DNA of 64,000 nt from Taudactylus pleione (taxonomy: Eukaryota; Chordata; Amphibia; Anura; Myobatrachidae): NCBI GenBank assembly GCA_031769625.1, contig JAUIMM010000686.1:3990001-4054000 (forward strand), in the 5' to 3' direction. The position numbers and the translations under genes were made by a program. Positions 53,956-64,000 of this stretch are shown in pieces. The notes under the pieces are model-generated. The model was not told where the DNA came from. It saw only the letters and a program-made list of their open reading frames with translations, and made no database searches. Position 1 is the stretch's first letter, and every line of letters begins with the position of its first letter.

Positions 53956-55170
53956 TCTACAATATCCAGGGCATGCCATTTAAGCAAATGTAATAACATT
54001 AATTTCAAGTCATTTTCAGTCAACTTTAACCGCTTCATGGCTCACAACATTGTTTTCGCCAATATTGGCCAAAGGCTACTGCGAGCTGGCTGGCTAAACT
54101 AAGTGACAGAGCAGCGGCACAAACGTGACCACACATGCGCACTTGTCTCACTGCTCCGAAAGGAGCAGTGAAACACTTTGGGGAGACAGCAGATTTTCGG
54201 ATCGCGACAAGATGGAATGTTTTCGGACCCTGATAATTAACATAATGAATAGGCCCCTTAATGAGACAGAATATTAGTAAATTTAAATACACAAGGACAG
54301 GAGGAACAGGTAACAAGTGATCTAAACAGCAAACTAACCGAGACGTAAAGAGGCCACCACCCATCTTCCGTAATGAACTTTTGCCAACTAAATAATTTTT
54401 TATTAGTAGAGGAAGGAGAGGTGTAATAGTGGTAATCCAGCATTTCCATCTGAAAGCTGCATTGAACCTTCTTCATGACAAGGGAAAGAGTACGGGCCAA
54501 GTAACTTTTCCACAATGTGCAACGGCAGCTTTAACATAAGGATATCGCCCAGGATATATCTATGATGATACGCGGGGACAACAGATTGGCAACACAGTAG
54601 AAGTACAATATCAGGGGTTAGTTCAAGAGAAAGTTGCAAAATCTTAAATATAAGGTTTTCCAAAAGAGAATAAGGACAGGACAGTTCTAGGATACATGAT
54701 AAACATTAACCACCTGAATGCAATTTTGTACTGCCTGTCTGGAGTCATGAAGATTTTATGGAGCAATTTAACATACATCTCTATATGATATATGTTAAAA
54801 TTATTTACGCACTTAGATATTTTAAAACTAATGAGTGACTTAGTCTCCTCCACTTGTCTCCCTCCAACTGCACATATAGATCTGCCTCCCAATTAAGTTC
54901 AGTAGGAATTTTCTCAGGAACTTTTTCTTACCGTAAGAGGTTATACAGTATGTTATACCACCCTTGTGCGAGGCAAATGTGAAATGAGTAAAGATGTGTG
55001 AAGGGAGGGACTGGGGAAAAGTAGTGTGGATCCAGTTTCGAACCTGGATAAATTTATAGAAGTCCCTGCGAGGTAAGTGACAAGTTTCACACAGCTGAGT
55101 GAATGATAGAAGGACGTTATCAGAAAATAAGCCTTAAGTAAATAAGTCTTAAGTGCAAATACCATTACAG
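53956..55170. other. Intronic sequence, no feature recognised
   Basis: Open frames on the minus strand (for example 54035-54364, 54403-54663) lack domains. 54240-54960 could be old LINE-derived material, but no motif can be named. Confidence 0.35.
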
Positions 55171-55392
55171 CAGTGGCATCCCTCCCCACGGTGACACCCG
55201 GTGCGGGGAGGGCTGTAGCAAAGAAGGGGTGTGGCCTCGCAGACTGAACCCCCTTTTTAGTCACTCCTGGAGGTGTGGACTGCCCCCGGGGACCACTCTG
55301 TGTGCAGTGCCGGCTCCCTCACTGTGTCAGGAGCCAAATGTTGCACGTAATGACACCCGGGTGTGGTCTGCACCCTCCTTGTGACGCCACTG
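55171..55392. mobile_element. hAT-type MITE with perfect 8-bp TSD
   Basis: It begins CAGTGGCATCCCTCC and ends TGACGCCACTG, flanked on both sides by CATTACAG (55163-55170 and 55393-55400). The 222-bp interior is GC-rich and lacks a gene. Confidence 0.94.
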
Positions 55393-55400
55393 CATTACAG

Positions 55401-55925
55401 TACAAAGCAAACTGGTAATTGGAAGGTAAGCCTGGGGCTGGGGAAAAGTCCCCAAAGCATCGATATTATTTATTTTCACTATTTAAAGACTATTTAGTCA
55501 CCTGTGTGGAAAGTGGCGAGTGATTTGAAGAAAGCTGAATAAATAGCAGAGATGCATTAGTAGTTATATTTCCTCCAATAGCTGATCCAAGTCTTTCCTA
55601 GCGCAGTTAAATCTCTACAGACTTTCTGTAACAGGACTTGCTTAGAGCTGCTCTTGACATTTTCACTTAGATCCTGCTCTGCTCCCTGGTCATATGTACC
55701 TAAGATAAAATAAGCACAATTCGTATGCGCAAACTGAAGGTGGAGGTTATTTATAGAGAGTTGCTGTTAGAGAATGACAACTACTTCCTACTGTATGTAT
55801 TTTAGAAGAAGGAGCTTAGAATTAATTATCATGCTAGTGCTCAAGTGTAAGTTATAGGCAAATATTTATCTAAAAGACATCTGCACAAGTAATTGCACAG
55901 TAGCTTTCTGACAGTACAAGATGAC
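55401..55925. other. Intronic sequence, no feature recognised
   Basis: AT-rich, apparently single-copy. Confidence 0.4.
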
Positions 55926-56165
55926 CTTCAGGTGTGGTATGAAAAGTCGAAAGTCAGAACGTTGACATAGGCTTTAGGGTGACAACCAATATGTGGAAAT
56001 TCAAAAATGACGACATGTTCATAATAAAATTAAAAATAATAATAAAAACAACATGTTAAATGTCAACACTATGAAAATGTCAACATTTTAACCTTGTCGA
56101 CATATTGCTTGTTGACCTAAAGTCCATGGGTTTCGACATTCTGAACGGATCCCGATGTCAGGATT
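55926..56165. repeat. GTCGAC/GTTGAC-rich inverted-repeat element, decayed
   Basis: GTCAACACTATGAAAATGTCAACATTTTAACC and CTTGTCGACATATTG-type words, in inverted arrangement around an AATAATAATAA run, match the flank style of 385-800. No telomere-like core is present here. Confidence 0.5.
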
Positions 56166-56323
56166 TGTTAGGAATTACATTGCTGACCGTCATCTATATA
56201 AGAGGCTCAGCATCCTTATATTTGTTAGCTAATTTTCAGAAACAGTCCAAGATATGAAAGATTTGTCCTTATTTGTCAATATTAAACATATGCACAGAAC
56301 ATATGCTCTTAATCTGTTTATTG

Positions 56324-57739
56324 CAGGGGTGGGGAACCGTTTTTCTGCAGAGGGCCATTTTGATATATATAACATTATTCACCGACCCGGTGCAGGCCAC
56401 ACCCACTCTGTGTGAGATCACACGGGGGCGGGTCCACGATTGCTGGTAATTACAGCAATGCCCGTAGCATCCTGAGGATGCTCCAGGGAGCTGTAAGGGC
56501 AGCGGTGTGACCATCTGAAGTATCCTAAGGACGTTCCAGGCGGCACTGCTGCATAGTATCGATTCCTGCCTGTCTATATCTTCTAAAATTGTCCCTATTT
56601 AGCGTTATGAGTCGCACAAGAAATAAATGCTTTCAGACTTTTGAGTGTGGTTCCAAAGCACAAATATTAAAACAGATGGTTACACACTGTGATCTAAATA
56701 CAATGAGTGCAAATAAATTATACAGGCCCAAGGTACAGTTGTTACATACGCACGCGCTCTGGACCCAGATACCGGCATCAAAATAGAAACCTCCGTCAAC
56801 AGCAAAGCAAGCAGACTGGCATCCAGGTTTTGAGAGCCCACATATATACTCTTACAGAGATAGGCAATACAATAGAACAGTTTGGCATGATTTCATTGGT
56901 TCTTCTTCCTGGTTCTTCTGTTACAGTATAGTTCATAGGTCAATTCGAATGGACACAATCCAGCCTCCAACAGCTCTTTGTGTCCTGTTTCCCGCTGCAT
57001 AATAAATCTAAGCTGGCTACATTACAGAGTACATTTTAATGTTTAACTCTCTATAGTCCATAGTTTGCACATGTTGCAATCTTCTCACCGATGATACTGG
57101 AAATCTGCAAAGACACAGTGGATCAGTACAACACCAAACACGGTCTGCTTACCATGTACTAAACCTTAGATGTCAAATTACATTTATTTCACAACATTAA
57201 TAATACTGAATAAACCTTGAATATTACACTTTAATGCTAGGGAAACTTTTATGTAAGTGTGCAGTGTGTAAGTATTGGGGTTTTGGGAAAAGACGCTAGT
57301 TAGCGTTGTGCGACTACGTGTTTTTGGAGCACACCATGGTACGTGTTTTGCAAGGTTAATAATTTTATATGTTTTAGTGACTGTCTGTGTTTATATGTTG
57401 AGGACTTTTAACTTCTTTCTATTGCGTGGGAATCACACGACACTAAAAAATAGCATCGCCGTATGTACTTATAATGGGCGAGATTCACTAAAATGGCGTC
57501 TCATTGCCGTTCGTAAAATGGCGTCTCATTGCCATTCGCAAAATGGCATAGTGCAGATTTAATTTTTAAACCGATCCTGTCTCAGCCAATTATCCGGCTT
57601 CGACAATAGATTCTGGCTACAGGGTGCCATTCTAGACACCCTGCTATCCAGATGAGGCTAGCAGAAAAAGCTCAGAGGGCCAGACCAAATGATTCCCGGG
57701 GCCTTATACGGCCCCCGGGCCTGATTTTCCCCATCCCTG
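56324..57739. mobile_element. hAT-type element with perfect 8-bp TSD, carrying an LTR insertion
   Basis: The left end CAGGGGTGGGGAACCG pairs with the right end TTTTCCCCATCCCTG. GTTTATTG flanks both sides exactly (56316-56323 and 57740-57747). The element's own sequence is 56324-56589 plus 57606-57739, about 400 bp with no ORF. The middle kilobase is a separate repeat, also found at 12.6-13.8 kb. Confidence 0.92.
56590..57605 (-). repeat. Candidate solo LTR of an endogenous retrovirus, copy 2
   Basis: A 1016-bp unit with TGTC...GACA ends, homologous along its length to 12619-13828. On the minus strand a CCAAT box (ATTGGTT on +, about 56897-56903) precedes an ATATATA motif (56841-56849) by about 45-50 bp, as in retroviral U3 promoters. 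No internal viral genes are present. It sits inside a hAT MITE whose own ends and duplication are intact, so it inserted after the MITE. A duplication of the LTR target was not recognised. Confidence 0.5.
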
Positions 57740-57747
57740 GTTTATTG

Positions 57748-58555
57748 GATGCAGTGGTTACGTTACTGGCCATTCTCTGGTCTTTATAATATTTAAGAAG
57801 TGTTGTTTTTAAAATGACAGCAGTTACATCATAACCAAATTCAGTGAACATGTCATAACTATGAATGCAAGAGTGAAACTAATGACATGCATTGGTGTAC
57901 CACTACCTGCACCACTACAAAGTGCCTAATCATTATTTAGAAAAGTTGGCAACTTTGCCTCCAGTCAGTGCGGCAGGTTGTAATTGTGACATTCTTTTTA
58001 GAGAATGGGGTGGCTCTGTCACTGATAGAAAGCAGCATATGCATAACACCTTGTGGTGGCAACAAATATCCTAACTCTTCAAATATTTTATATTTTAACA
58101 GCTTCTTTGCTCTCTATATTAAGCAAGAAAAATACAGTCTGTCTTATTTAAAGTTTTGTTATCCTTATTATATATGTTTCAGCTTATATATAAATGTAAA
58201 TAAATGATTATAGGATTGTGGCACGTAACAGATTATTTTCTAATTGTTTATTTTAAGGCTGGATCTTGGTATAGAAATCTAATGCTACAGTGCAGAGATC
58301 TGCAACCCACGGCATGCGTGTTAACATACATAGGTGTGAGCATAAGTAGCTTTCCCTATGGCCCTGGGATTTTCTCTTTGACTGCTACATGATCATAGAG
58401 AAGGGCTGTGATGCTCCAGTCTGTGACCACCAACATATCACGTCCTTTGTGCCTGCCCCTAAGTATGTTGTGCGATTGGCATTTTGAAGCGCCAAATACA
58501 AAAGTGTGTAGAGGGGAGTTGAAGGTCCACTCTGCTGTCGATCCCACTCTTATGC
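57748..58555. other. Intronic sequence, no gene seen
   Basis: AT-rich. A possible small repeat lies near 58285-58510 (TGCAACCCACGGCATGCGTG..). No exon was recognised. Confidence 0.4.
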
Positions 58556-58704
58556 CATACTTGCCTACTTTTGAAAAATACTTTCAGGGAGATTGCAGCA
58601 GAATGCCAAAAGGCGTTTCTAGCTCCACCTATGGGCATATATATTCCTATAAACTGAGACCCTAGCTCCCCCACTGACATTAATCTATCTCTGCCCTACC
58701 ACAT

Positions 58705-58815
58705 TAACATTACTAGATGCCCTCCACACACACACATTACTAGATCCCCTCCACACACATTACTAGATCCACTCCACACACACACACATTACTAGGTCCC
58801 CTCCACACACACAGG
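58705..58815. repeat. Minisatellite, ACATTACTAGATCCCCTCCACACAC unit
   Basis: Four to five units of 20-31 bp that vary in (CA)n length. Confidence 0.85.
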
Positions 58816-59285
58816 TTAGTGCACTCACCTTGGGACCGGGCACTTCTCCTCCTCCAGCCTCTCCACCAAGCTCCCAGACCCAGCCACCACCGAACAGCGC
58901 AATCTCCACCAGACCAGAGCTTCTCTCTGCACCAGGTCAACTCCAACAGGACTCCTCCTCCACCATGTCACAGTGCCCGTGGCTCCCATGTGCAGGTAGG
59001 AGAGGGGGAGGGATCCGTTGCTACGGCCACTGCCACTGGAGACAGACACTGGTGTGTGGTCTGAGTCTCCATGCGGCTGCTCACAGATGCCCGATACCTG
59101 CGCTGCGCTGTCCCGATCAGTGCAGCGCTACTGATCAGTGCAGAGTTGCTACCAGGCTCCGCCCGCCGCCACTATCGCGCCCAAGCACACTCTGTGTGCG
59201 CACTGCTGTATAGCGCCGGCCACCGCTACCCACAACCCCGCGGTGGCAGGCCTTTAAGTAACATGGCGTCACGTGTCGTGTTGTC

Positions 59286-59332
59286 CCCCCGCAGGCCCCG
59301 CCCCCTGACATTTTCAGAATCGCGCATGCGCA
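59286..59332. promoter_or_regulatory. GC box plus consensus NRF-1 site
   Basis: CCCCGCCCCC lies at about 59296-59305 and the palindromic CGCGCATGCGCA at 59321-59332. The latter fits the NRF-1 consensus YGCGCAYGCGCR exactly. Both lie in the CpG-rich interior of a mobile element and may form a small promoter. Confidence 0.5.
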
Positions 59333-59570
59333 GTCCAGTTACTTCCAAAAACCGGGAGTTGAAGAACAATTAAAAACCGGGAGCCTCCCACTAAAATCGG
59401 GAGGGTAGGCAACTCTGTCTTATGCTATGAGCTCTGCACTCAAAGGGAACCAATTTGTGATCATCAACCTCCCCGAATGCATAGCTCAGATCCACTCTAC
59501 ATTTACTACTTCTTGCTAAGGGGGGAACAAATCCCCTCAGAGTAAGATGGCATGTGAGATAGATGCATAC

Positions 59571-59955
59571 TTGCCAACTCTCCTTGAATGTCAGGGAGAC
59601 TCCCTGAAATGGTAGAAATCTCCCTGACTCCCTGAAGAGTCTTTCAATCTCCCTGATTGCACCTTACCCCCATTATGTAGCTTGGAAAAAATTAAATAAG
59701 GTATATATATATTCAAATTGGATCATCGGTGCCATTTCCCTGCATAAGGTACAATGATGTATTAGTGTGTTTTCATCAACAAGTAGATCTTACTGGCCAA
59801 CAACTGCTGCTTTAGGGCTCGTTTACTTTTGGATTTAAGTCAACTATGACAAACCCGTCAGGCGGAACAGTACACGTCCATTTTAACGCCGCGCTCATAG
59901 GTGTAGCTTTCACAATCTCCCTGAAATGCTTTTTCAAAAGTAGGAAAGTATGACT
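59571..59955. mobile_element. Non-autonomous element of the CATACTTGCC family
   Basis: The left end CATACTTGCCAACTCTCC and right end AAAAGTAGGAAAGTATG are inverted. CTCCCTGAAATG occurs near both ends. There is no ORF. Confidence 0.72.
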
Positions 59956-61840
59956 AGATTAATGCGTTCTGGTTTTAACTACATTTTTGTCAGCATACTT
60001 TAAGCAAACCTTTGCTGACCCTGATGCAATGGCAATTTTAGTATTATCTACAGTATCAGCAAAGTATCTCAAATCTGGCCTCTGGTGGGTTTCCATAGGC
60101 AAACGCAGGGGGGTTTCCGGTTGCCAGGAAACCCCCTCCCCAGCCCACACCATAACCACAATAGAAATAGTAACATAGAAGAACATGCAGCATTAGTAAT
60201 ATTCTATTAAGTATCACAAATGAAATAATTAGCACCACCTGTGGGTCTTCTAACATGTGTCAGCTAGTAATAAATGCACCTGTGCATCAACTAGGAGATC
60301 TAGAAAACATGCACGGTTAGGGGTGCACTGCTATATAGACCATCAATAGGGTTAATTATTAATAGCACATAATAATACACTATCCAGTGCATAATGAGAC
60401 CAATGTGTACATATTTGTCCAGGGCAGTACTAGGTTGTTACGCTGCTCCCCCTGACTCCCAGACTTGTTCCCATGCTCTGGAATGGTGCCCACATCTGAA
60501 ACAAAAACATTCAGCTCAGGCAGGATGGCCCAACTGCCACATATAATGGCTTAGTGTGATCACTGATCCTGTTTATGCTGTAATTATGACAAAAGTTTAA
60601 AACACTTTGTATGATGCATATTAAAGCTGGATAAGTGCTAATTATGCCCTGTTCATGGACTGGCCACTCGTAAAATCAAGCATTTGGAAACCCCCCCCCC
60701 CTTTAGAAATCCTGCGTTTGTCACTGGTTTCTTATCATTTAGTTCTATGTCGCTTCTCAAGCACTGTCCAATTCCACTGTGTTTCAACTCTGAAGGAACA
60801 GCAAATGTGGTCATACCTCACAGTGGTCCTATAAGACCAAATCTAGCCACCTAGCACTGTGATCAGTTGGCGGCTTCCCTTGTGGCCTATACTGGGATTT
60901 GTTGGCTGAATAGAATTACGAGCACCCTCGCAGGCTGTTAGCAGTCATCTTCAGCTTGCAGTTATAAATTGTGTGTGATGTATTTTCTTCATGTGCTTCC
61001 CACCTTTCTACTATGCTGACCTCTCATTTGCCGGCACCTCTTTCCCTCCATAATGATTCTGACATTCTTGGCAAAAGTGTGTGTAAAGACCAATATTCAA
61101 TCACTTTAAAAAGAGCCCTCCCCTGTCAGTGTAAGTTAGGAAAGATGAACAGAATGATGGTTCCAAAACTTTTATTTCAATGAAGAAATGTTTACCAAGT
61201 AAAATAGTGGAGCATATAACCTAAAAGTACTGCACTTCTTATACATGTCTAGCAGGAAGGATCAACAAACTGTTGCAGGTGCAAGGATGCACTTTCTTTC
61301 CTTTTATTAGCAATAAAGTCACATACACAAAAATTTGAACCTAAACACTTCAGCCACTTACAGAGGCAGCTGCAGACTTTTTATTTTTATATGTAATGTG
61401 TCTATTAATTTTGACTTCTGCTTTCTGCAAAGTACCTTTCAAAGTGGTTTGATTACAATCAAATCTTAGTGAATGCTCTTTTTTTAATGATGATTTGATT
61501 TGCAGTAGTGATGTAAGATCTCCTCACCCTGGGAATGGTTTCAATTCCGGAGATGTTTCATTTAAGCAAACCTGTAAACTGCGGATTGGCTGGAGCGTTC
61601 CATTTTATATACAGCTGTACTAAAGAGGCGCATGCCACGCATATATGTAGCATGAAGACGATTCTATTTAGCTTGCTGGAAATGTCACACTTCCAAGTCT
61701 TTTTATAAGGTGAAATAATAGAACTATTACTAAAGTTAGAGATGTTGGTAATATTATTGGATAGTAGTGTCATAACCCTAATCCAGCTAATTTAAATAAT
61801 ACCAGGGGCAATAACTGGTTAAGAGATCTCTTTTAGCCTC
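59956..61840. other. Intronic sequence, no gene seen
   Basis: Includes a C-run at 60691-60702. Open frames are short and domainless. Much of 60950-61840 lacks repeat signatures. Confidence 0.45.
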
Positions 61841-62470
61841 TTTATCTTACTAGGAATGGCAGTTTTGAAGAAGGTTATCCATGCAGAGCTGTGATTTCTA
61901 CTTATTTTTAGTTTAGTGACAAGACATAATTATTGTGAGAATTGATCATTCCCTGGAAGTATTGAAGCAAACAAATTGTTCAGCGGCCGGTGCAGGATGA
62001 GCATAGCTCCTAATGGGAGCAGTGAATAGGTCATCCTGACCATAATTTGGCTTGATGAAGCATCCACATGGGCATGGTGTTAATGTGCTATTGATATTCA
62101 GCCAGCCAATTTCCCTGCACAGACCAGGGCTGTGACTCGTTAGTGCAGAGCCGGGCATCACAGAAGCAAATGATGAGGAAAATTGAAGTAATGTTGTATT
62201 ATAAATTTATGATTTCATCTGCCATGACCTGAAAGATGTTCAGTGATTGGGCTTATGATTAGACTCGTCAGACACAGAAGCAACACATTTTATCTTGGTT
62301 AGGCTTGCAAGATGGTGCCCAGATAGAGCGAAGCAGCAGGAGAAAAAGTACTGTGCTGTGCCTGAGAGCAGGCACTGGTTACACGTCATGTATGAGCATA
62401 ATACATCCTGTGGGATTTTTGTAGAGAGCAAATACATGAATATTTTCTGATAAGGTTTCGCTTTGCTCTT
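61841..62470. other. Repeat-poor tract, candidate conserved intronic element
   Basis: No repeat signature is visible. It has balanced composition, with homeodomain-like words (CATAATTATTG, GTTAATGTGC, CATAATTTGG) and few CpGs. That is the usual look of conserved non-coding DNA in introns of developmental genes, but conservation cannot be judged from one sequence. Confidence 0.3.
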
Positions 62471-62599
62471 AAATCATGTGTGAATTAATAAAAAAGAATA
62501 TCTAAATGATTTTCAGCATGTAATATGTGACATTCTGAAAATCACATTGATTTTAATGTGCAAATAAACGTCCCACATACAAGTTAATAAAAGCAAACT

Positions 62600-62800
62600 A
62601 AGGGGTACATTTATCAAAGTTCGATTTTGCATTCGATTTTATGTTCAATTTAGCTCACCTGAAATCGAATGTAAAAATCCCAGTCAAAATACCACATTTA
62701 CGGAAATTCGATTTTGGCAGCCTTTTCTAAATCGAATTCGATTTTGTTAAATTTTGAATAGTGATTTTGCATGCCCATGTCCAAATCGAACTTCAATCCC
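62600..62800. repeat. Fragment of an inverted-repeat element, ATTCGATTTTG motif
   Basis: AGGGGTACATTTATCAAAG resembles a MITE terminus. AAATTCGATTTT and AAATCGAAT words recur in both orientations. The partner end was not found. Confidence 0.5.
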
Positions 62801-64000
62801 CAAAATAATAGACCTGCCTCATGCTGTAATTTTTATCATGAGCAGGTGTGAATTACACAGATGCATTTACAGATCAGTGAGATCCATGCATGCTTTTGTG
62901 TATAAAAAGATTGTAAAGTGTTAAAAAATAAATAAATGACGTGGGTCCCCCCCCCCCTAAAAGCAAAACCAGCACCAGGCTTTTCTGAATCTGTCCTTTT
63001 TTTGGAAATACAGGGGACAAAAGACGTAGGGGTCCCCTGTGTTTTCTAAAACCACCACCAGACTCTTTCTAGTGGGGGTGTAATGCCACAACCGGGGTAC
63101 CCTTTCACCGGGTGCCCTGGCCAAAGCATTATACCTGACCGCTAGTCAGCCCAGGAGGGACTAGTGGGACCTCCTCAATAAAGGAGTTCTCCCTCTCCAG
63201 GGCACCCCAGGCCTGGGCTGAAAGCCCAAGGCTATACCCGGCACCCCTGGCCGGTGGGTGCCGGGTCCATTGTGTATAAAAAAAAGCCTCCCCTGCATGC
63301 TGGTACTTGGAGAGCCACATGTACACCAGCATATGGGGCATTAAAGGCCCACTGGTACCTCTAGTTCACCTGCAAAAGAAATATTAAAATAAACACAAAA
63401 CACACACACTTTATTTATTATTTATTTATAACTTTATTACACTCACATATACACACCTACAATACCTGTACACGTCCTCTTCTCCTTTTTATCATCCACG
63501 TCTTCCTAAAACAAAAAACACGAAGTCCTGAGCCACGGACATAAGTACCATCCTCTGAGGATGGTACAGTACTTCCCGAATGACTGCTCAGCTGTGGCAT
63601 TTTACTTGGAAATGCATGGGCTGAGTGTTCATTGGCTGAGAGAGACGAGCCTCCGCCTGTCTCAGCCGGTGAATGGTTCCCACCATTGACTACAATGGTG
63701 AGAACCGCTAGGTTACTTTAGACTTGCCCGGAGCCAGTGCTAGGGTGTTTGGTGTCCCCCTGCAAATTAAACATTTGCACCCTCCTATAAATATGTCATC
63801 TTGACATGTCTCTCTACACATGGATGATATTTTATAGTTTTTATATATTTTATTTGTTATAGTATTTTTTATATAGTAAATACAGAGAGTGTGCACCGAA
63901 GGCGCCCGTCAAAAATAAAGAGGCGTTTTTTCCCGGGGAAGGGGCGTGATCACACAAAAGTACCAATTCACATTACACCGCACAGTAGTGTATGATTTTC
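62801..64000. other. Repeat-derived intronic sequence, no gene seen
   Basis: 63050-63350 is GC-rich with CCCCAGGCCTGGGC and GGGTGCCGGGTCC passages typical of a dispersed element. A (TTTA)n-like run lies at 63408-63440. The right edge runs out of the window. No exon was recognised. Confidence 0.4.

Larger units (their letters stand above)
58556..59423. mobile_element. Non-autonomous element with CATACTTGCC ends and a CpG-rich interior
   Basis: The left end CATACTTGCCTACTTTTGAA and right end GGGAGGGTAGGCAACTCTG are inverted relatives, and GGGAGATTG / CGGGAGCCTCCC lie just inside. The interior holds a small ACATTACTAGATCCCCTCC minisatellite (58705-58815) and a CpG-rich block (58860-59340) with overlapping frames on both strands that lack domains. 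It is the same family as 21171-21412 and 59571-59955. Confidence 0.6.

Noticed and set aside
58830..59213. 127-codon Pro/Ser-rich + strand frame with overlapping minus-strand frames
   Set aside because: It lies in the CpG-rich interior of a non-autonomous element. Several frames are open at once, as expected from GC-rich composition.

Overview
The window is vertebrate nuclear DNA, most likely from an anuran amphibian with a large, transposon-rich genome. The anchor is one exon of a conserved vertebrate gene: 46316-46430 (+) encodes the end of RRM2 and the adjoining linker of Musashi-2 (msi2), with clean splice sites on both sides. No second msi2 exon was found, so essentially the whole window reads as two msi2 introns, at least 46 kb upstream and at least 17.5 kb downstream of the exon. 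The amphibian call is an inference from the mix of repeats: Tc1, hAT and foldback MITEs, L1-like LINEs, possible Penelope-like units and LTRs. No species can be named.

Layout. 1-9 kb: short inverted-repeat elements, several with a telomere-like GGTTAGG core, plus a 1.4 kb inverted dimer (3216-4640) flanked by a 15-bp direct repeat. 9-14 kb: tandem repeats, a GC-rich promoter-like patch (11.7-12.1 kb) and a candidate solo LTR (12.6-13.8 kb). 14.25-15.82 kb: a nearly complete Tc1 transposon broken by a frameshift. 17.3-22.6 kb: two L1-like relics lying tail to tail, the second split by three nested insertions. 23-28 kb: a hAT MITE with perfect target-site duplications, another telomere-core element and quiet intron. 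28.39-35.10 kb: a complete-looking autonomous hAT transposon with an intact 1038-codon BED/hAT transposase, its own TATA promoter and a 15 x 160-bp array between promoter and ORF. 35-46 kb: more foldback and telomere-core elements. 46.3 kb: the msi2 exon. 47-64 kb: a hairpin-rich element, foldbacks, several hAT MITEs (one holding a second copy of the LTR) and two TTGCC-type elements, with low-repeat tracts that may hold conserved intronic elements.

How it works together. Only two stretches look like functional coding sequence: the msi2 exon and the hAT transposase, both on the + strand. Everything else is mobile-element debris or intron. Many small elements could be mobilised in trans by hAT-type transposases, because several have 8-bp target-site duplications, but the intact transposase here has TIRs (TAGGGGTG) unlike those MITEs (CAGTGG, CAGGGGTGGGG) and need not be their source. 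All family assignments come from reading motifs, not from database searches.
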